Assembly: GCA_016709155.1 (NCBI GenBank) | Contig: JADJEI010000001.1 | Coordinates: 1,364,001 to 1,428,000 of the forward strand | Source: Ignavibacteriales bacterium | GTDB taxonomy: Bacteria > Bacteroidota > Ignavibacteria > Ignavibacteriales > Ignavibacteriaceae | DNA: 64,000 bases | Reading direction: 5' to 3' | In this document: positions 43,717 through 53,113 of the stretch, in pieces | How the letters are laid out: each line of letters opens with the position of its first letter | How positions within the stretch are numbered: the first letter of the stretch is position 1 | Notes under the pieces: model-generated | What the model was told of the DNA's origin: nothing | The model's database searches: none | The model's input: the letters and a program-made list of their open reading frames with translations, nothing else | Program-made: the position numbers and the translations under genes

Positions 43717-45729
43717 ATGAAGCACATCTTTGCAATGAAAAGTTTCGGCATTATAAATCATTTTGTTTATTTATTCTTACTCGTTTTTCTTATTTCACCA
43801 GATTTGATTTTCCCTCAAACACAAATTAAAAAATTGGATAAACCACCGGATCCATCTGCTCATAAAGAAATAAAAAGTGATGGTTACGTTCCGATTTCAA
43901 GGGAAGATCAATTAAGGTCTCCTGCATATAAATATTTATTGAATAGTATTACTACCTCACAAGTAAATGTTGATGAAAGCGGATTAAACATTGTGGGGGA
44001 TGCTGCTAATGAACCTTCAATTGCTGTGGATCGAAATGACCCGAATAAAATTGCAATAGGATGGCGGCAATTTAATTCTATCAATAACAGCTTTCGACAG
44101 GCAGGATATGGATATACTGCGGATGGTGGACAAACATGGACATTTCCCGGTGTGATCGAACCCGGCGTTTTCAGATCGGATCCTGTGCTGCGCAGCGATG
44201 CCGATGGTAATTTCTATTACAATAGTTTAACTAACGAGCCCACTTTTATGTGTCAGGTATTTAAATCAACCGATGGAGGAGCCACATGGGATGGGGGAAT
44301 TTTCGCTGAGGGTGGGGATAAACAATGGATGACTATTGATAAAACTAATGGACCCGGACTTGGAAATTTTTATGCGTTTTGGACTCAAAGTTTTAGCGTT
44401 TGTTACCCGGGATTTTTTACCCGTTCAACTGATAATGGCGGAAGTTTTGAAAGCTGTACTGAAATCCCGAACTATCCCTACTGGGGTACTCTTACAGTTG
44501 GTCCCGAAGGAGAGCTTTATGTTGGTGGATCAACCGGTTCTGATTTTCTTGTCGCGAAATCAAATAATGCACAGAACTCAGGTGAAACGATTATTTGGGA
44601 TTTAAGTACGCCTGTTAATCTGGATGGCTTCATCTCTTTTGGCGGTGGACCTAATCCCGGAGGTTTGCTTGGACAAACAATTATAACAGTGGATACATCA
44701 AATGGTACTTATCACGGCAACGTTTACTTATTATGTTCTGTTCAAAGAAATTCTACCTCTGACCCGCTGGATGTTATGTTTGCAAAAAGCACAGATGGAG
44801 GGGTTACTTGGAGTACTCCCATGAAAGTTAATGATGATCCCGGTACATCGGCATATCAGTGGTTTGGAACCATGTCGGTTGCACCTAATGGTCGTATTGA
44901 TGTAATTTGGCTTGATACACGAGATAATCCCGGGACTTATTTATCCGCCTTATATTATTCAAATTCTAAGGATGGTGGAGAAACATGGTCATCGAATGAA
45001 CGGCTTTCTGATTTTTTTGATCCTCATGTGGGCTGGCCCCAGCAGAATAAGATGGGTGATTATTTCGATATGGTTTCCGAAAACACGGGAGCACATCTGT
45101 CGTGGGCTGCTACATTCAATGGAGAGCAGGATGTTTATTATAGTTTTATTACCGATACAACTATTGTTCCAGTGGAACTTCTTTCATTCACTGCCTCTGC
45201 TGCAGCCAATGTTGTTACTCTCGAATGGTCAACTGCAACTGAATTAAATAATCACGGTTTTGAAATTGAGAGAAGCTCCGATAAAACAAATTGGAGAATA
45301 ATGGGTTTTAGAGAAGGGAAAGGATCAACTTCAGAACCGCAGGAGTATTCTTATTCAGATATATTATCGGAGATAACCCCCTCCAAACTTTATTACCGAT
45401 TAAAGCAAATAGATTTCAATGGCGATTTTGAATACTCAAATATTATAGAAATTGAAATTGCACCTTCAGCATTTTCGCTTGCTCAAAACTATCCCAATCC
45501 GTTTAATCCAAGCACAAATATTAGTTATCAATTACCCGCATACGGTTTTGTATCATTAAAAGTTTATGATGTATTGGGGAATGAAGTTGCAACACTTGTT
45601 AATGAAGAACAAAAAGCCGGTGTTTATTCAATTAACTTCAACGCACAGCTGTTAAGCAGCGGAGTTTATTATTATCAATTAAAAAGTGGAAATAATATTC
45701 AGACAAAGAAGATGATTCTTACAAAATAG
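43717..45729 (+). CDS. Secreted Asp-box (BNR) repeat protein with T9SS tail
   Basis: About 670 residues from ATG 43717, chosen because CCCGGAG lies six bases upstream; the frame extends back to a TTG at 43693. A hydrophobic signal segment (FVYLFLLVFLISPDLIF) ends near FPQT. Multiple Asp-box motifs (TADGGQTW, STDGGATW, STDGGVTW, SKDGGETW) indicate a sialidase-like beta-propeller, but no catalytic residues can be assigned. A short domain near residues 485-580 (VELLSFTAS, NNHGFEIERSSD) is the type often found before T9SS tails. The tail itself reads AQNYPNPFNPSTNISYQL and ends KKMILTK. It is a likely exported surface protein, similar in design to the gene at the window start. Confidence 0.88.
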   Translation: MKHIFAMKSFGIINHFVYLFLLVFLISPDLIFPQTQIKKLDKPPDPSAHKEIKSDGYVPISREDQLRSPAYKYLLNSITTSQVNVDESGLNIVGDAANEPSIAVDRNDPNKIAIGWRQFNSINNSFRQAGYGYTADGGQTWTFPGVIEPGVFRSDPVLRSDADGNFYYNSLTNEPTFMCQVFKSTDGGATWDGGIFAEGGDKQWMTIDKTNGPGLGNFYAFWTQSFSVCYPGFFTRSTDNGGSFESCTEIPNYPYWGTLTVGPEGELYVGGSTGSDFLVAKSNNAQNSGETIIWDLSTPVNLDGFISFGGGPNPGGLLGQTIITVDTSNGTYHGNVYLLCSVQRNSTSDPLDVMFAKSTDGGVTWSTPMKVNDDPGTSAYQWFGTMSVAPNGRIDVIWLDTRDNPGTYLSALYYSNSKDGGETWSSNERLSDFFDPHVGWPQQNKMGDYFDMVSENTGAHLSWAATFNGEQDVYYSFITDTTIVPVELLSFTASAAANVVTLEWSTATELNNHGFEIERSSDKTNWRIMGFREGKGSTSEPQEYSYSDILSEITPSKLYYRLKQIDFNGDFEYSNIIEIEIAPSAFSLAQNYPNPFNPSTNISYQLPAYGFVSLKVYDVLGNEVATLVNEEQKAGVYSINFNAQLLSSGVYYYQLKSGNNIQTKKMILTK

Positions 45730-45740
45730 TAAAAATCAGT

Positions 45741-45770
45741 AGTGGAATCGCAGTTCGCTGCGATTCCACT
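45741..45770. other. Perfect 13-bp hairpin with TTCG tetraloop
   Basis: Arms 45741-45753 and 45758-45770 are perfectly complementary around TTCG, 11 bases after the stop of the Asp-box protein gene. There is no T-tract on either side, so it is not a standard Rho-independent terminator. It could protect the mRNA 3' end or be a small palindromic repeat; no second copy was noticed in the window. Confidence 0.6.
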
Positions 45771-45871
45771 GTTGAACGAGGCTCCTATATTATTTACCCC
45801 CGACCGTTTATCAAAACTTTTTTGCTCCATTTGAAATATCTAACTAAGTTTTTAATAAAGATTATTTTAAT

Positions 45872-46975
45872 TTGAACTATAACAACACCCAAAATAAAAA
45901 TCAGACGTTTCATCACACACTTCGCGATGACATCAAAAAAATAAATCTTAAAAAAGATATTCAAAAAGAATACCGAAGCTTGAATGATTTTTATCTTGAC
46001 CCGGATAAAAAAGTTCGGCTCGAATCGATGACCCCAATTCAAAGAGGGGTGCATAAGTTCGGCTGGTTGATAAAAAGTATGTTTCTTCATTTAACACCAC
46101 TTAGACGGATTCTAGTTCTTCTTGGTGTGATTTTTTTATTCACTGGTAGAAGTATTTCCATAAATAATGAGTCGTTTTCTACTAATGAAGGATTATTTGG
46201 TGGATTGTTAATTTTATTCGTATTGTTTCTTGAGTTAAAAGATAAACTGCTTGCCAGACACGAACTTGAAGCCGGTAGAAAGGTTCAGCAGGCTTTAATG
46301 CCGGAACAAAATCCCGAAATTGCCGGGTGGAATATCTGGTTGTTTACTCGTCCTGCAAATGAGGTCGGTGGAGATCTTGTTGATTATTTACGGCTGGATG
46401 AAAACAAGACTGTTTTAACTATTGCCGATGTTGCGGGCAAGGGACTTCAGGCTGCACTGATGACTTCAAAACTGCAGGCAACAATTCGTGCACTTGCAAC
46501 AGAAATTAAGTCTCTTTCAGATTTTGGTAAAAATATTAATAAAATTTTTCATCGCGATAGCCTGCCGAATTTATTTGCATCAATGCTTTTTATTCAGATT
46601 GATTCCGATTCGGGCAAAGTAAATTTTATAAATGCCGGTCACTTCCCTCCGCTTATCGTTAACGACAAAGAGATTAAAGAACTTTCCAAAGGCGATATTG
46701 CTCTTGGACTTATTTCAAATGCTGAATATAATAAGCGAACTATTTTACTCCAGCAAAATGAAATTTTTATTGCATATTCAGCTGGTGTAGTTGAGGCAAG
46801 AGATCAGTATGGCGAATTCTTCGGAATGGATAGATTTCAAGAGCTAGTACAAAAATCATCTAATAATTCGCCGGAGCAGATTGGCAAATATATCATTTCG
46901 CATCTGGAACTATTTATTGGTGATAATACTGCTGCCGATGATATATCTTTAATTATTATGAAAAGAGATACTTAG
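45872..46975 (+). CDS. Membrane-anchored SpoIIE/PP2C-type serine phosphatase (RsbU-like)
   Basis: 367 residues from TTG 45872; no strong ribosome-binding site is visible, so the start is uncertain. Two hydrophobic segments (about residues 85-100 and 110-128) are followed by a PP2C-like domain: RKVQQALMPEQNPEIAGW, ANEVGGDLVDYL (metal-binding Asp), TIADVAGKGLQAALMTSKLQ, and NAGHFPPLIV. Such phosphatases usually dephosphorylate anti-anti-sigma (STAS) proteins in partner-switching pathways, linking a signal to transcription. No STAS or kinase partner is encoded nearby. Alternatively it may act on other phosphoproteins. It converges on the LytTR regulator gene. Confidence 0.87.
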   Translation: MNYNNTQNKNQTFHHTLRDDIKKINLKKDIQKEYRSLNDFYLDPDKKVRLESMTPIQRGVHKFGWLIKSMFLHLTPLRRILVLLGVIFLFTGRSISINNESFSTNEGLFGGLLILFVLFLELKDKLLARHELEAGRKVQQALMPEQNPEIAGWNIWLFTRPANEVGGDLVDYLRLDENKTVLTIADVAGKGLQAALMTSKLQATIRALATEIKSLSDFGKNINKIFHRDSLPNLFASMLFIQIDSDSGKVNFINAGHFPPLIVNDKEIKELSKGDIALGLISNAEYNKRTILLQQNEIFIAYSAGVVEARDQYGEFFGMDRFQELVQKSSNNSPEQIGKYIISHLELFIGDNTAADDISLIIMKRDT

Positions 46976-46983
46976 CATAGAGT

Positions 46984-47796
46984 TTAAACAGAAAATGTTT
47001 TCTTCATAATGTTCCCGTATCTCTGACTAATCGGAAATGGAGTGGATATGTTTTTAAGATAAACATTGTAGCTTCTAAATCCAGCCTTCTCTATCTTATC
47101 TAAAAAAAGCATGTTAACAATTGTAGCCCTATGAATTCTCAAAAAATCTTTTGCGGGCAAAGTTTCAACCCAATTTCTAATAGATTTTCTAACAATAATT
47201 TTGCAGCCATCTTCTGTAGTTACTTTAGAATATTCTTTAAATGCAGAGATACATACTATTCTCGAAAATTCTACGAGCTTTAGTTTTGTGCCGATTTTAA
47301 TAAGTATGTGATCAATCTTTTTTGCATGATTTGAAAAAGCATTTTCTGTAGAAATAATCTTATCAGTTAAATTTGCCTTTATAACTTCAATCTTTCTAAG
47401 CCGTTTTTTTATTGATCTTAAAAGAGACTCGTGCCTGAGTGGTCTTACCAGTACATCATCTGCACCCATTTCCATTGCTGCTCTAATGTGCGCACTATTA
47501 GAGGTAGATGTAATTATCAGAAGCGGAATGCATTCCGTTGCTAAGTTATCATTTAACTTTTTAATAACGGCAAGTTCTTTTTCATAATCATTAATATCGC
47601 ATACCATAACGTCGGGGGAATATCTCTCAGCTATTTTTAAACCATCAGATTCACCAAACGTTATATATGTGCTGTACCCAGAAGATTCCAACACATTTTG
47701 AAATTCGAAATTCTGTCCCTGGCTACTATGTATTATTAATATTTTTTTCAAATCGTAGTATATCAAATGCAACAAGATTAAAGTAATTGACTCCAA
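46984..47796 (-). CDS. LytTR-family response regulator
   Basis: 270 residues from the first ATG; TTG at 47751 (MKKILIIHSSQ) would remove a 15-residue extension and match the usual receiver start better. The N-terminal receiver domain has the phospho-acceptor in VMVCDINDY (about residue 65), IITSTSN, and the VLVRPL Lys position replaced by Arg. A linker helix leads to a C-terminal LytTR DNA-binding domain (VEFSRIVCISAFKEYSKV, FLRIHRATIVNMLFLDKIEK). The replacement of the conserved receiver Lys suggests atypical phosphorylation. It is transcribed away from the TorF-like and ammonium transporter genes and may regulate them; that is inference from position only. Confidence 0.85.
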   Translation of the reverse strand: MESITLILLHLIYYDLKKILIIHSSQGQNFEFQNVLESSGYSTYITFGESDGLKIAERYSPDVMVCDINDYEKELAVIKKLNDNLATECIPLLIITSTSNSAHIRAAMEMGADDVLVRPLRHESLLRSIKKRLRKIEVIKANLTDKIISTENAFSNHAKKIDHILIKIGTKLKLVEFSRIVCISAFKEYSKVTTEDGCKIIVRKSIRNWVETLPAKDFLRIHRATIVNMLFLDKIEKAGFRSYNVYLKNISTPFPISQRYGNIMKKTFSV

Positions 47797-48024
47797 ATTA
47801 GTTTTAACCTTTTAAGCAAACAATAAAATAATGTTTAATTGTAATGACCCAATCCGCACGCTTACAGCATATTTGTTGCGCTTGTTGATTTTTCAATTTA
47901 ATGTAAAAAACATATTAACTAAAATTGTACAGGTAATTTTAATTTTTATGAAATACCAAAATCAAAAATTCAACCGTTTCTATTCTTCACATCTCAAAAT
48001 CCACTATTTAAAAGGAAAATATTT

Positions 48025-48759
48025 ATGATATTTAATTTTAAACAATTATTAATGGTAATTATTATCTGCGCTGCGGGCATCTCATTTGCGCAGGATCTTA
48101 GTTTAAGTGCCGGTGCTGATATTGTTAGCAGATACATTTGGCGTGGACTTAATGTAAATGATGCAGTTAATATTCAACCGGCATTAACATTATCAGTTTC
48201 AGGTTTTAGTGTTGGATTCTGGGGCTCATATAGCTTTTCTAATAATTCGGGTGATAATACTTTTGGACAGGAAGTTGATACCTGGATTGGGTACAATTAT
48301 TCTTTTGAAAATGGAATGGGTATTGGTGCACTTTTAACAGACTATTATTATCCTAACACTGGAATCAAGTGGGGAAACTTTAATAACTACGATGACGTTA
48401 ATGGTGCAGGCGCACATACGATTGAAACAGGACTTCTTTTAAGGGGCCCCAATTCTTTTCCAATTTCTCTGTCCGGTTTTATCAATGTTTATAATGATGC
48501 AGGCAACAACACATATTTTCAAATTGATTATCCAACATCAGTAGCAGAAGTTCCTCTTAACTTTTTTGTTGGCGCATCAGGCGGCAGTGAAGAAAATCCA
48601 GGTTACTATGGAACACAATCCTTTAACGTTATAAACGTTGGTGTTAAAGCGACAAAATATGTTAAGATTACAGAAGATTATTCTTTACCTGTTTCTCTAA
48701 CATTTTTAATAAATCCAAGAACAGAAATTTCTTATCTCGTTTTTGGTTTAACGTTTTAA
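48025..48759 (+). CDS. TorF-family putative porin / outer-membrane beta-barrel protein
   Basis: 244 residues. A signal peptide (about residues 1-22, ending ISFAQ) precedes alternating amphipathic strands. SAGADIVSRYIWRGLNVNDA is the hallmark opening of the TorF (Gcw_chp) family, and the C-terminus ends in a strand closing on Phe (YLVFGLTF), as expected for a BAM-inserted barrel. AAAGGAAAA upstream supports ATG 48025. It lies 39 bases before the ammonium transporter gene, so the two are probably cotranscribed; in other bacteria TorF-like proteins are often seen near transport or nitrogen genes. The actual solute is not known. Confidence 0.8.
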   Translation: MIFNFKQLLMVIIICAAGISFAQDLSLSAGADIVSRYIWRGLNVNDAVNIQPALTLSVSGFSVGFWGSYSFSNNSGDNTFGQEVDTWIGYNYSFENGMGIGALLTDYYYPNTGIKWGNFNNYDDVNGAGAHTIETGLLLRGPNSFPISLSGFINVYNDAGNNTYFQIDYPTSVAEVPLNFFVGASGGSEENPGYYGTQSFNVINVGVKATKYVKITEDYSLPVSLTFLINPRTEISYLVFGLTF

Positions 48760-48798
48760 TGGTTCAAATTATTTATCATTTATTGAAAGGACCTTTTT

Positions 48799-50019
48799 AT
48801 GTTCGATACTGGTAGTACTGGTTTTATGCTTATTGCAACCAGCCTTGTTATGCTCATGACTCCGGGTCTTGCTTTTTTTTATGGTGGACTTGTTGGCAGA
48901 AAAAATGTTTTAGCTATAATGATACAAAGTTTTGTTTCACTTGGATGGACAACTGTACTTTGGTTTACTTTTGGTTATTCACTTTGTTTTAGCGGGGGCG
49001 AAGGAGGAATAATTGGTAATCTTAATATGGCATTTCTTGCAGGGACAGATCTCAATTCTATTTTTACTGGTAACAATCAAATACCTCTTTACGTTTTTTG
49101 TTTATACCAGATGATGTTTGCAATTATAACTCCAGCCCTAATAACCGGGGCATTTGCAAATAGAGTACGATTTCCTGCTTATATGTTTTTTCTAACTTTC
49201 TGGTTGGTGTTTGTTTACTTCCCGCTCGTTCACATGGTTTGGGGTGGTGGTTTATTAGCACAGTGGGGTGTGCTTGATTTTGCTGGTGGAATTGTTGTTC
49301 ACGCAAGCGCAGGTATGGCTGCACTCGCCTCGGTATTTTATGTGGGCAAAAGAAACACTGCCGAAAGAGGTCCTCACAGTATTCCTCTTGTTGCACTAGG
49401 CACAGGATTACTTTGGTTTGGATGGTATGGATTTAATGCCGGAAGTGAACTTCAGGTTGATGCTATAACAGGACTTGCATTTTTAAATACTGATGTTGCT
49501 GCTTCATTCGCCGCTATCACCTGGTTAATTTTGGCATGGACGCTGGAGAAAAAACCAAAGTTTGTTGGTTTGATGACTGGTGCTGTTGCAGGGTTAGCCA
49601 CAATTACTCCTGCTGCTGGATTTATTACAGTGCAATACGCCGCACTTATCGGAATTATTGCCGGAGTTGTTTGCTATTTTGCCGTATCACTAAAAAACAA
49701 AATGCAGTGGGATGATGCTCTTGATGTTTGGGGTGTGCATGGCGTTGGTGGATCAATTGGTGTTATTATGCTTGGACTATTCGCTACCAACAATGTAAAT
49801 CCTATGGTTACAACCAATGGATTATTTATGGGTGGTGGATTCAGCTTCTTCTGGAAACAAGTTATAACAGTGACAGGGGTTTGCGTATATGCTTTCGTTT
49901 TTTCTTATGTAATGCTCTGGTTAATAAATTTTGTTACTCCGGTTAAAGTTACCAAACAAGAAGAAGAAGCCGGATTAGATAGTTCGCTTCATGGTGAAAT
50001 GGCTTACGAACAGGATTAA
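48799..50019 (+). CDS. amtB: Ammonium transporter
   Basis: 406 residues, about 11 membrane segments. Conducts ammonium/ammonia across the inner membrane. Family landmarks: the N-terminal TGSTGFMLIATSLVMLMTPG, LAFFYGGLVGRKNVL, FAGGIVVHASAGMAAL with the first pore His, and DVWGVHGVGGSIGVI with the second. Both twin-His positions are therefore present. GAAAGGACC upstream gives a good ribosome-binding site. No glnK/glnB gene follows; a terminator hairpin lies 20 bases after the stop. The preceding TorF-like barrel is probably in the same transcript. Confidence 0.95.
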   Translation: MFDTGSTGFMLIATSLVMLMTPGLAFFYGGLVGRKNVLAIMIQSFVSLGWTTVLWFTFGYSLCFSGGEGGIIGNLNMAFLAGTDLNSIFTGNNQIPLYVFCLYQMMFAIITPALITGAFANRVRFPAYMFFLTFWLVFVYFPLVHMVWGGGLLAQWGVLDFAGGIVVHASAGMAALASVFYVGKRNTAERGPHSIPLVALGTGLLWFGWYGFNAGSELQVDAITGLAFLNTDVAASFAAITWLILAWTLEKKPKFVGLMTGAVAGLATITPAAGFITVQYAALIGIIAGVVCYFAVSLKNKMQWDDALDVWGVHGVGGSIGVIMLGLFATNNVNPMVTTNGLFMGGGFSFFWKQVITVTGVCVYAFVFSYVMLWLINFVTPVKVTKQEEEAGLDSSLHGEMAYEQD

Positions 50020-50039
50020 ATCCATTCCATAATTCTCAT

Positions 50040-50076
50040 CCTCCGGTGATTAATAGTAATTACCGGAGGTTTGTTT
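50040..50076 (+). terminator. Terminator downstream of amtB
   Basis: A 13-bp stem with one G-T pair (50040-50052 with 50057-50069) encloses a four-base loop, followed by TTTGTTTA. It lies 20 bases past the amtB stop and ends the torF-like/amtB unit before the ettA gene. Confidence 0.8.
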
Positions 50077-50132
50077 ATCATCATCCTTCCTTTCCTTATT
50101 TTTACACATTACAAAATCAAAAGAAAGATTAA

Positions 50133-51839
50133 ATGAGCGCAGAAGTAAACAAAATTATTTACTCTATGGTTGGGGTAAGCAAATTCTATAATGCCGAAGG
50201 CACGGCAAGCCGCAACAAACCTATCCTAAAGGATATTTACCTCTCGTACTTCTACGGTGCAAAGATTGGTGTTATTGGTTTAAATGGATCGGGTAAATCA
50301 TCACTGCTAAAAATTCTTGCCGGAGTTGATAATAATTTTAATGGTGAAACTGTTTTATCTCCCGGTTACACGATTGGTTATCTTGCACAAGAACCACAAC
50401 TTGATGATACAAAAACTGTAAGGGAAATTGTACAGGAGGGTGTTCAAGCACTCGTTGACTTATTAAAAGAGTACGATGCAATAAATGCAAAGTTTGCAGA
50501 ACCGATGGATGATGATGAAATGACAAAGCTGCTTGAACGACAAGGTGAAGTGCAGGAAAAGCTTGAAGCAATGGGCGGCTGGGATTTGGATGCACGACTT
50601 GAAATGGCAATGGATGCTTTGCGCTGTCCACCATCGGATACTTTGTGCAAAGTTCTTTCGGGAGGTGAAAGAAGACGTGTTGCACTTTGCAGATTGCTTC
50701 TTCAAAAACCGGATATTCTTTTACTCGATGAACCAACAAACCATCTTGATGCTGAAACCGTTGCGTGGTTAGAGCATCATCTGCAAAAGTATGAAGGAAC
50801 AGTAATAGCGGTTACACACGATAGATATTTTCTTGATAACGTTGCTGGCTGGATACTTGAACTTGATCGCGGTGAAGGAATTCCGTGGAAAGGAAATTAT
50901 TCTTCGTGGCTTGAGCAGAAACAGGAAAGACTGCGTGTTGAAGAAAAACGTGAAAGCGACAGACAGAAAACTTTACAGCGCGAACTTGAATGGATAAGAA
51001 TGAGTCCGAAAGCTCGTCACGCAAAATCTCAGGCAAGAATTACTTCTTATGAAAATCTTCTTAAGGAAGAAAAAGAAAAGGGACAAAAAGATCTTGAGCT
51101 TTACATTCCAGTTGCAGAGCGACTTGGCGATATCGTAATCGAAACAGAAAAACTTAACAAAGCTTATGGCGATAATATTTTAATTGATAATTTAACTTTC
51201 TCAGTTCCTCCCGGAGCTGTTGTTGGAATTATCGGAGCGAACGGCGCTGGTAAAACAACTTTGTTCAGGATGATTACCGGACAGGAAAAACCAGATAGCG
51301 GAAATATTAAAGTTGGTGCTACAGTTAAGCTCTCTTATGTAGATCAATCGAGAGATGCATTGAATCCGGAAAAAAGTATTTGGGAATTAATCTCCAACGG
51401 AGAAGATACAATTATGCTTGGCAACAGGCAGGTAAACTCACGTGCTTATGTTGCACAGTTTAATTTTTCAGGTGCAGATCAACAGAAAAAAGTTAGTATG
51501 CTTTCCGGTGGAGAAAGAAATCGTGTGCATCTTGCAATGATGTTAAAACAAGGCGCAAATGTTATTCTGCTTGATGAACCAACAAACGATCTTGATGTAA
51601 ATACTTTGCGTGCACTTGAAGAAGGAATAGAAAAATTTGCCGGATGTGTTTTGGTGATAAGTCACGATAGATGGTTTTTAGATAGAATAGCAACACACAT
51701 ATTAGCATTTGAAGATGAAAGCAAAGTCGTTTGGTTTGATGGGAACTATTCCGAGTACGAAGAAAAACGTAAAGAGCGATTAGGCATCACAGCAGATCAG
51801 CCGCATAGAATTAAGTACAGACATTTGACGAGAAGTTAA
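50133..51839 (+). CDS. ettA: Energy-dependent translational throttle protein, ABC-F ATPase
   Basis: 568 residues. Two soluble ABC domains without membrane segments: Walker A GLNGSGKSS (about residue 53) and GANGAGKTT (about residue 370), signatures LSGGERRRV and LSGGERNRV, and Walker B LLLDEPTNHLD and ILLDEPTNDLD. Between them lies the P-site-tRNA-interaction linker of the ABC-F family, rich in charged helices (about residues 245-325). Length and the early VSKFYNAEGTASRNKPILKD fit EttA, which binds the ribosomal E site and gates the first elongation steps according to ATP/ADP level. It is preceded by the amtB terminator and appears monocistronic. Confidence 0.94.
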   Translation: MSAEVNKIIYSMVGVSKFYNAEGTASRNKPILKDIYLSYFYGAKIGVIGLNGSGKSSLLKILAGVDNNFNGETVLSPGYTIGYLAQEPQLDDTKTVREIVQEGVQALVDLLKEYDAINAKFAEPMDDDEMTKLLERQGEVQEKLEAMGGWDLDARLEMAMDALRCPPSDTLCKVLSGGERRRVALCRLLLQKPDILLLDEPTNHLDAETVAWLEHHLQKYEGTVIAVTHDRYFLDNVAGWILELDRGEGIPWKGNYSSWLEQKQERLRVEEKRESDRQKTLQRELEWIRMSPKARHAKSQARITSYENLLKEEKEKGQKDLELYIPVAERLGDIVIETEKLNKAYGDNILIDNLTFSVPPGAVVGIIGANGAGKTTLFRMITGQEKPDSGNIKVGATVKLSYVDQSRDALNPEKSIWELISNGEDTIMLGNRQVNSRAYVAQFNFSGADQQKKVSMLSGGERNRVHLAMMLKQGANVILLDEPTNDLDVNTLRALEEGIEKFAGCVLVISHDRWFLDRIATHILAFEDESKVVWFDGNYSEYEEKRKERLGITADQPHRIKYRHLTRS

Positions 51840-51887
51840 TCACAAATTAATCTTATCCCGATTTTATTAACTTAATTTCGGGGCACA

Positions 51888-53099
51888 TTAAATATTATGA
51901 ACCCTCCCGCACTTAGGACATTTGAATGAACTTTGTTTAAAGGCTGGGGGAATCTTTATTTTTAGTCCGCAGGTACAATTAACGAATTTGAAATCATTTA
52001 ACTTCATTAAAACATCACCTACTTCACGCTTGGCAGATTTCATTTCTTCAAATGTTTGCTGCGTAACGAGTGGTTGAAGTATGCCAATGCTTGCAGGATC
52101 ATTTAAAGCGGACGGTGGGATTAAATCTGATTTTTTCCCTTTCACCATTTCAAAAGCCTGCTGATAATTCTTAAAGTTTGCCCCCTGCTGCAGATTTCGC
52201 AAAATTCTAATGCGCTCCGAAATTGGAGGATGCGTACTTGAGAGATCGGAAAGTTTCATGCCTTTTTTCTTCAAAGGATTGACGATGTACATGGGTGCAG
52301 TAATCTTATTAGCTTTTTGAAGATCTAAATCAGAATTAGAAATTTTTTCAAGTGCAGCAGCAAATCCTTCTGGATATCTTGTCAATCTAACTGCTGAAGC
52401 ATCGGCAAGATATTCTCTTTTTCGCGAGATAGCGAAATAGAGCAGCCTTGCAAGAATGGGGGCGAGTATTGCAAGCACAAGTGCAACTATCATAATAATC
52501 AATTGTGCCTGTCCGCTGCTCTTTGATGATTTTGATTTATAACGCGAACCTCCACCGAAATACAAGCCGCGTAAAAATACTTCCGAAATGATTGTGATTG
52601 CTCCAAGCATCATTCCGGCGAATGTCATCAGAAGAACATCTCGATTAATAATGTGTGACATCTCGTGAGCAACCACCCCCTGCAGTTCGTAACGGCTTAA
52701 TCGTTCAAGCAAACCGGAGGTGACCGCAATAGCTGTCTTTTCAGGCTTCACGCCTGTTGCGAATGCATTCGGCGCCGGGTCATCAATGATATAAACTTTT
52801 GGCATGTACGGAAAGCTTGAAGCTATTTTCATTTCTTCAACAACATTAAAAAGCTGCGGATGAATTTCTTGACTGACTTCTTTCGCGCCGCTGACGCCGA
52901 GAAGAATTTTACTGCCGCCAAAATAACTAACTGTAGAAAGGATTGACCAAAGTATTAATGCGAAAAATATTCCAATAAATCCGCCTGCATCGGGTTCGTA
53001 AAAACTGCCGAATACATATCCGATGAGGATGAGCAGAAAACCCATCCCCACGAAAAGTGTCATTGACTTTCTTTTATTTGCCCGAATTAATTCCCACAT
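51888..53099 (-). CDS. htpX: HtpX-like M48 membrane metalloprotease with C-terminal zinc ribbon
   Basis: 403 residues, longer than the ~290 of classical HtpX. Membrane segments at about residues 15-32, 36-55, 150-175 and 198-220 surround the zinc-protease motif GVVAHEMSHIINRD (about residues 138-151), with the third ligand in KREYLADASAVRL. The C-terminal ~30 residues hold two Cys pairs (CTCG and CPKCG), a probable zinc ribbon not found in E. coli HtpX. HtpX-type enzymes degrade damaged membrane proteins. It lies just downstream of lemA and a zinc-ribbon gene, an arrangement often seen, and is transcribed with them. Confidence 0.88.
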   Translation of the reverse strand: MWELIRANKRKSMTLFVGMGFLLILIGYVFGSFYEPDAGGFIGIFFALILWSILSTVSYFGGSKILLGVSGAKEVSQEIHPQLFNVVEEMKIASSFPYMPKVYIIDDPAPNAFATGVKPEKTAIAVTSGLLERLSRYELQGVVAHEMSHIINRDVLLMTFAGMMLGAITIISEVFLRGLYFGGGSRYKSKSSKSSGQAQLIIMIVALVLAILAPILARLLYFAISRKREYLADASAVRLTRYPEGFAAALEKISNSDLDLQKANKITAPMYIVNPLKKKGMKLSDLSSTHPPISERIRILRNLQQGANFKNYQQAFEMVKGKKSDLIPPSALNDPASIGILQPLVTQQTFEEMKSAKREVGDVLMKLNDFKFVNCTCGLKIKIPPAFKQSSFKCPKCGRVHNI

Positions 53100-53113
53100 A
53101 ATCAGTATTTGTA

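Noticed and set aside
47831..48028. 65-residue frame upstream of the TorF-like gene
   Set aside because: Low-complexity AT-driven frame with no ribosome-binding site or recognisable feature, ending on the start of the real gene; likely chance.
51857..51882. Terminator between ettA and the HtpX-like gene
   Set aside because: Only a 5-bp CCCGA/TCGGG stem and no T-tract.
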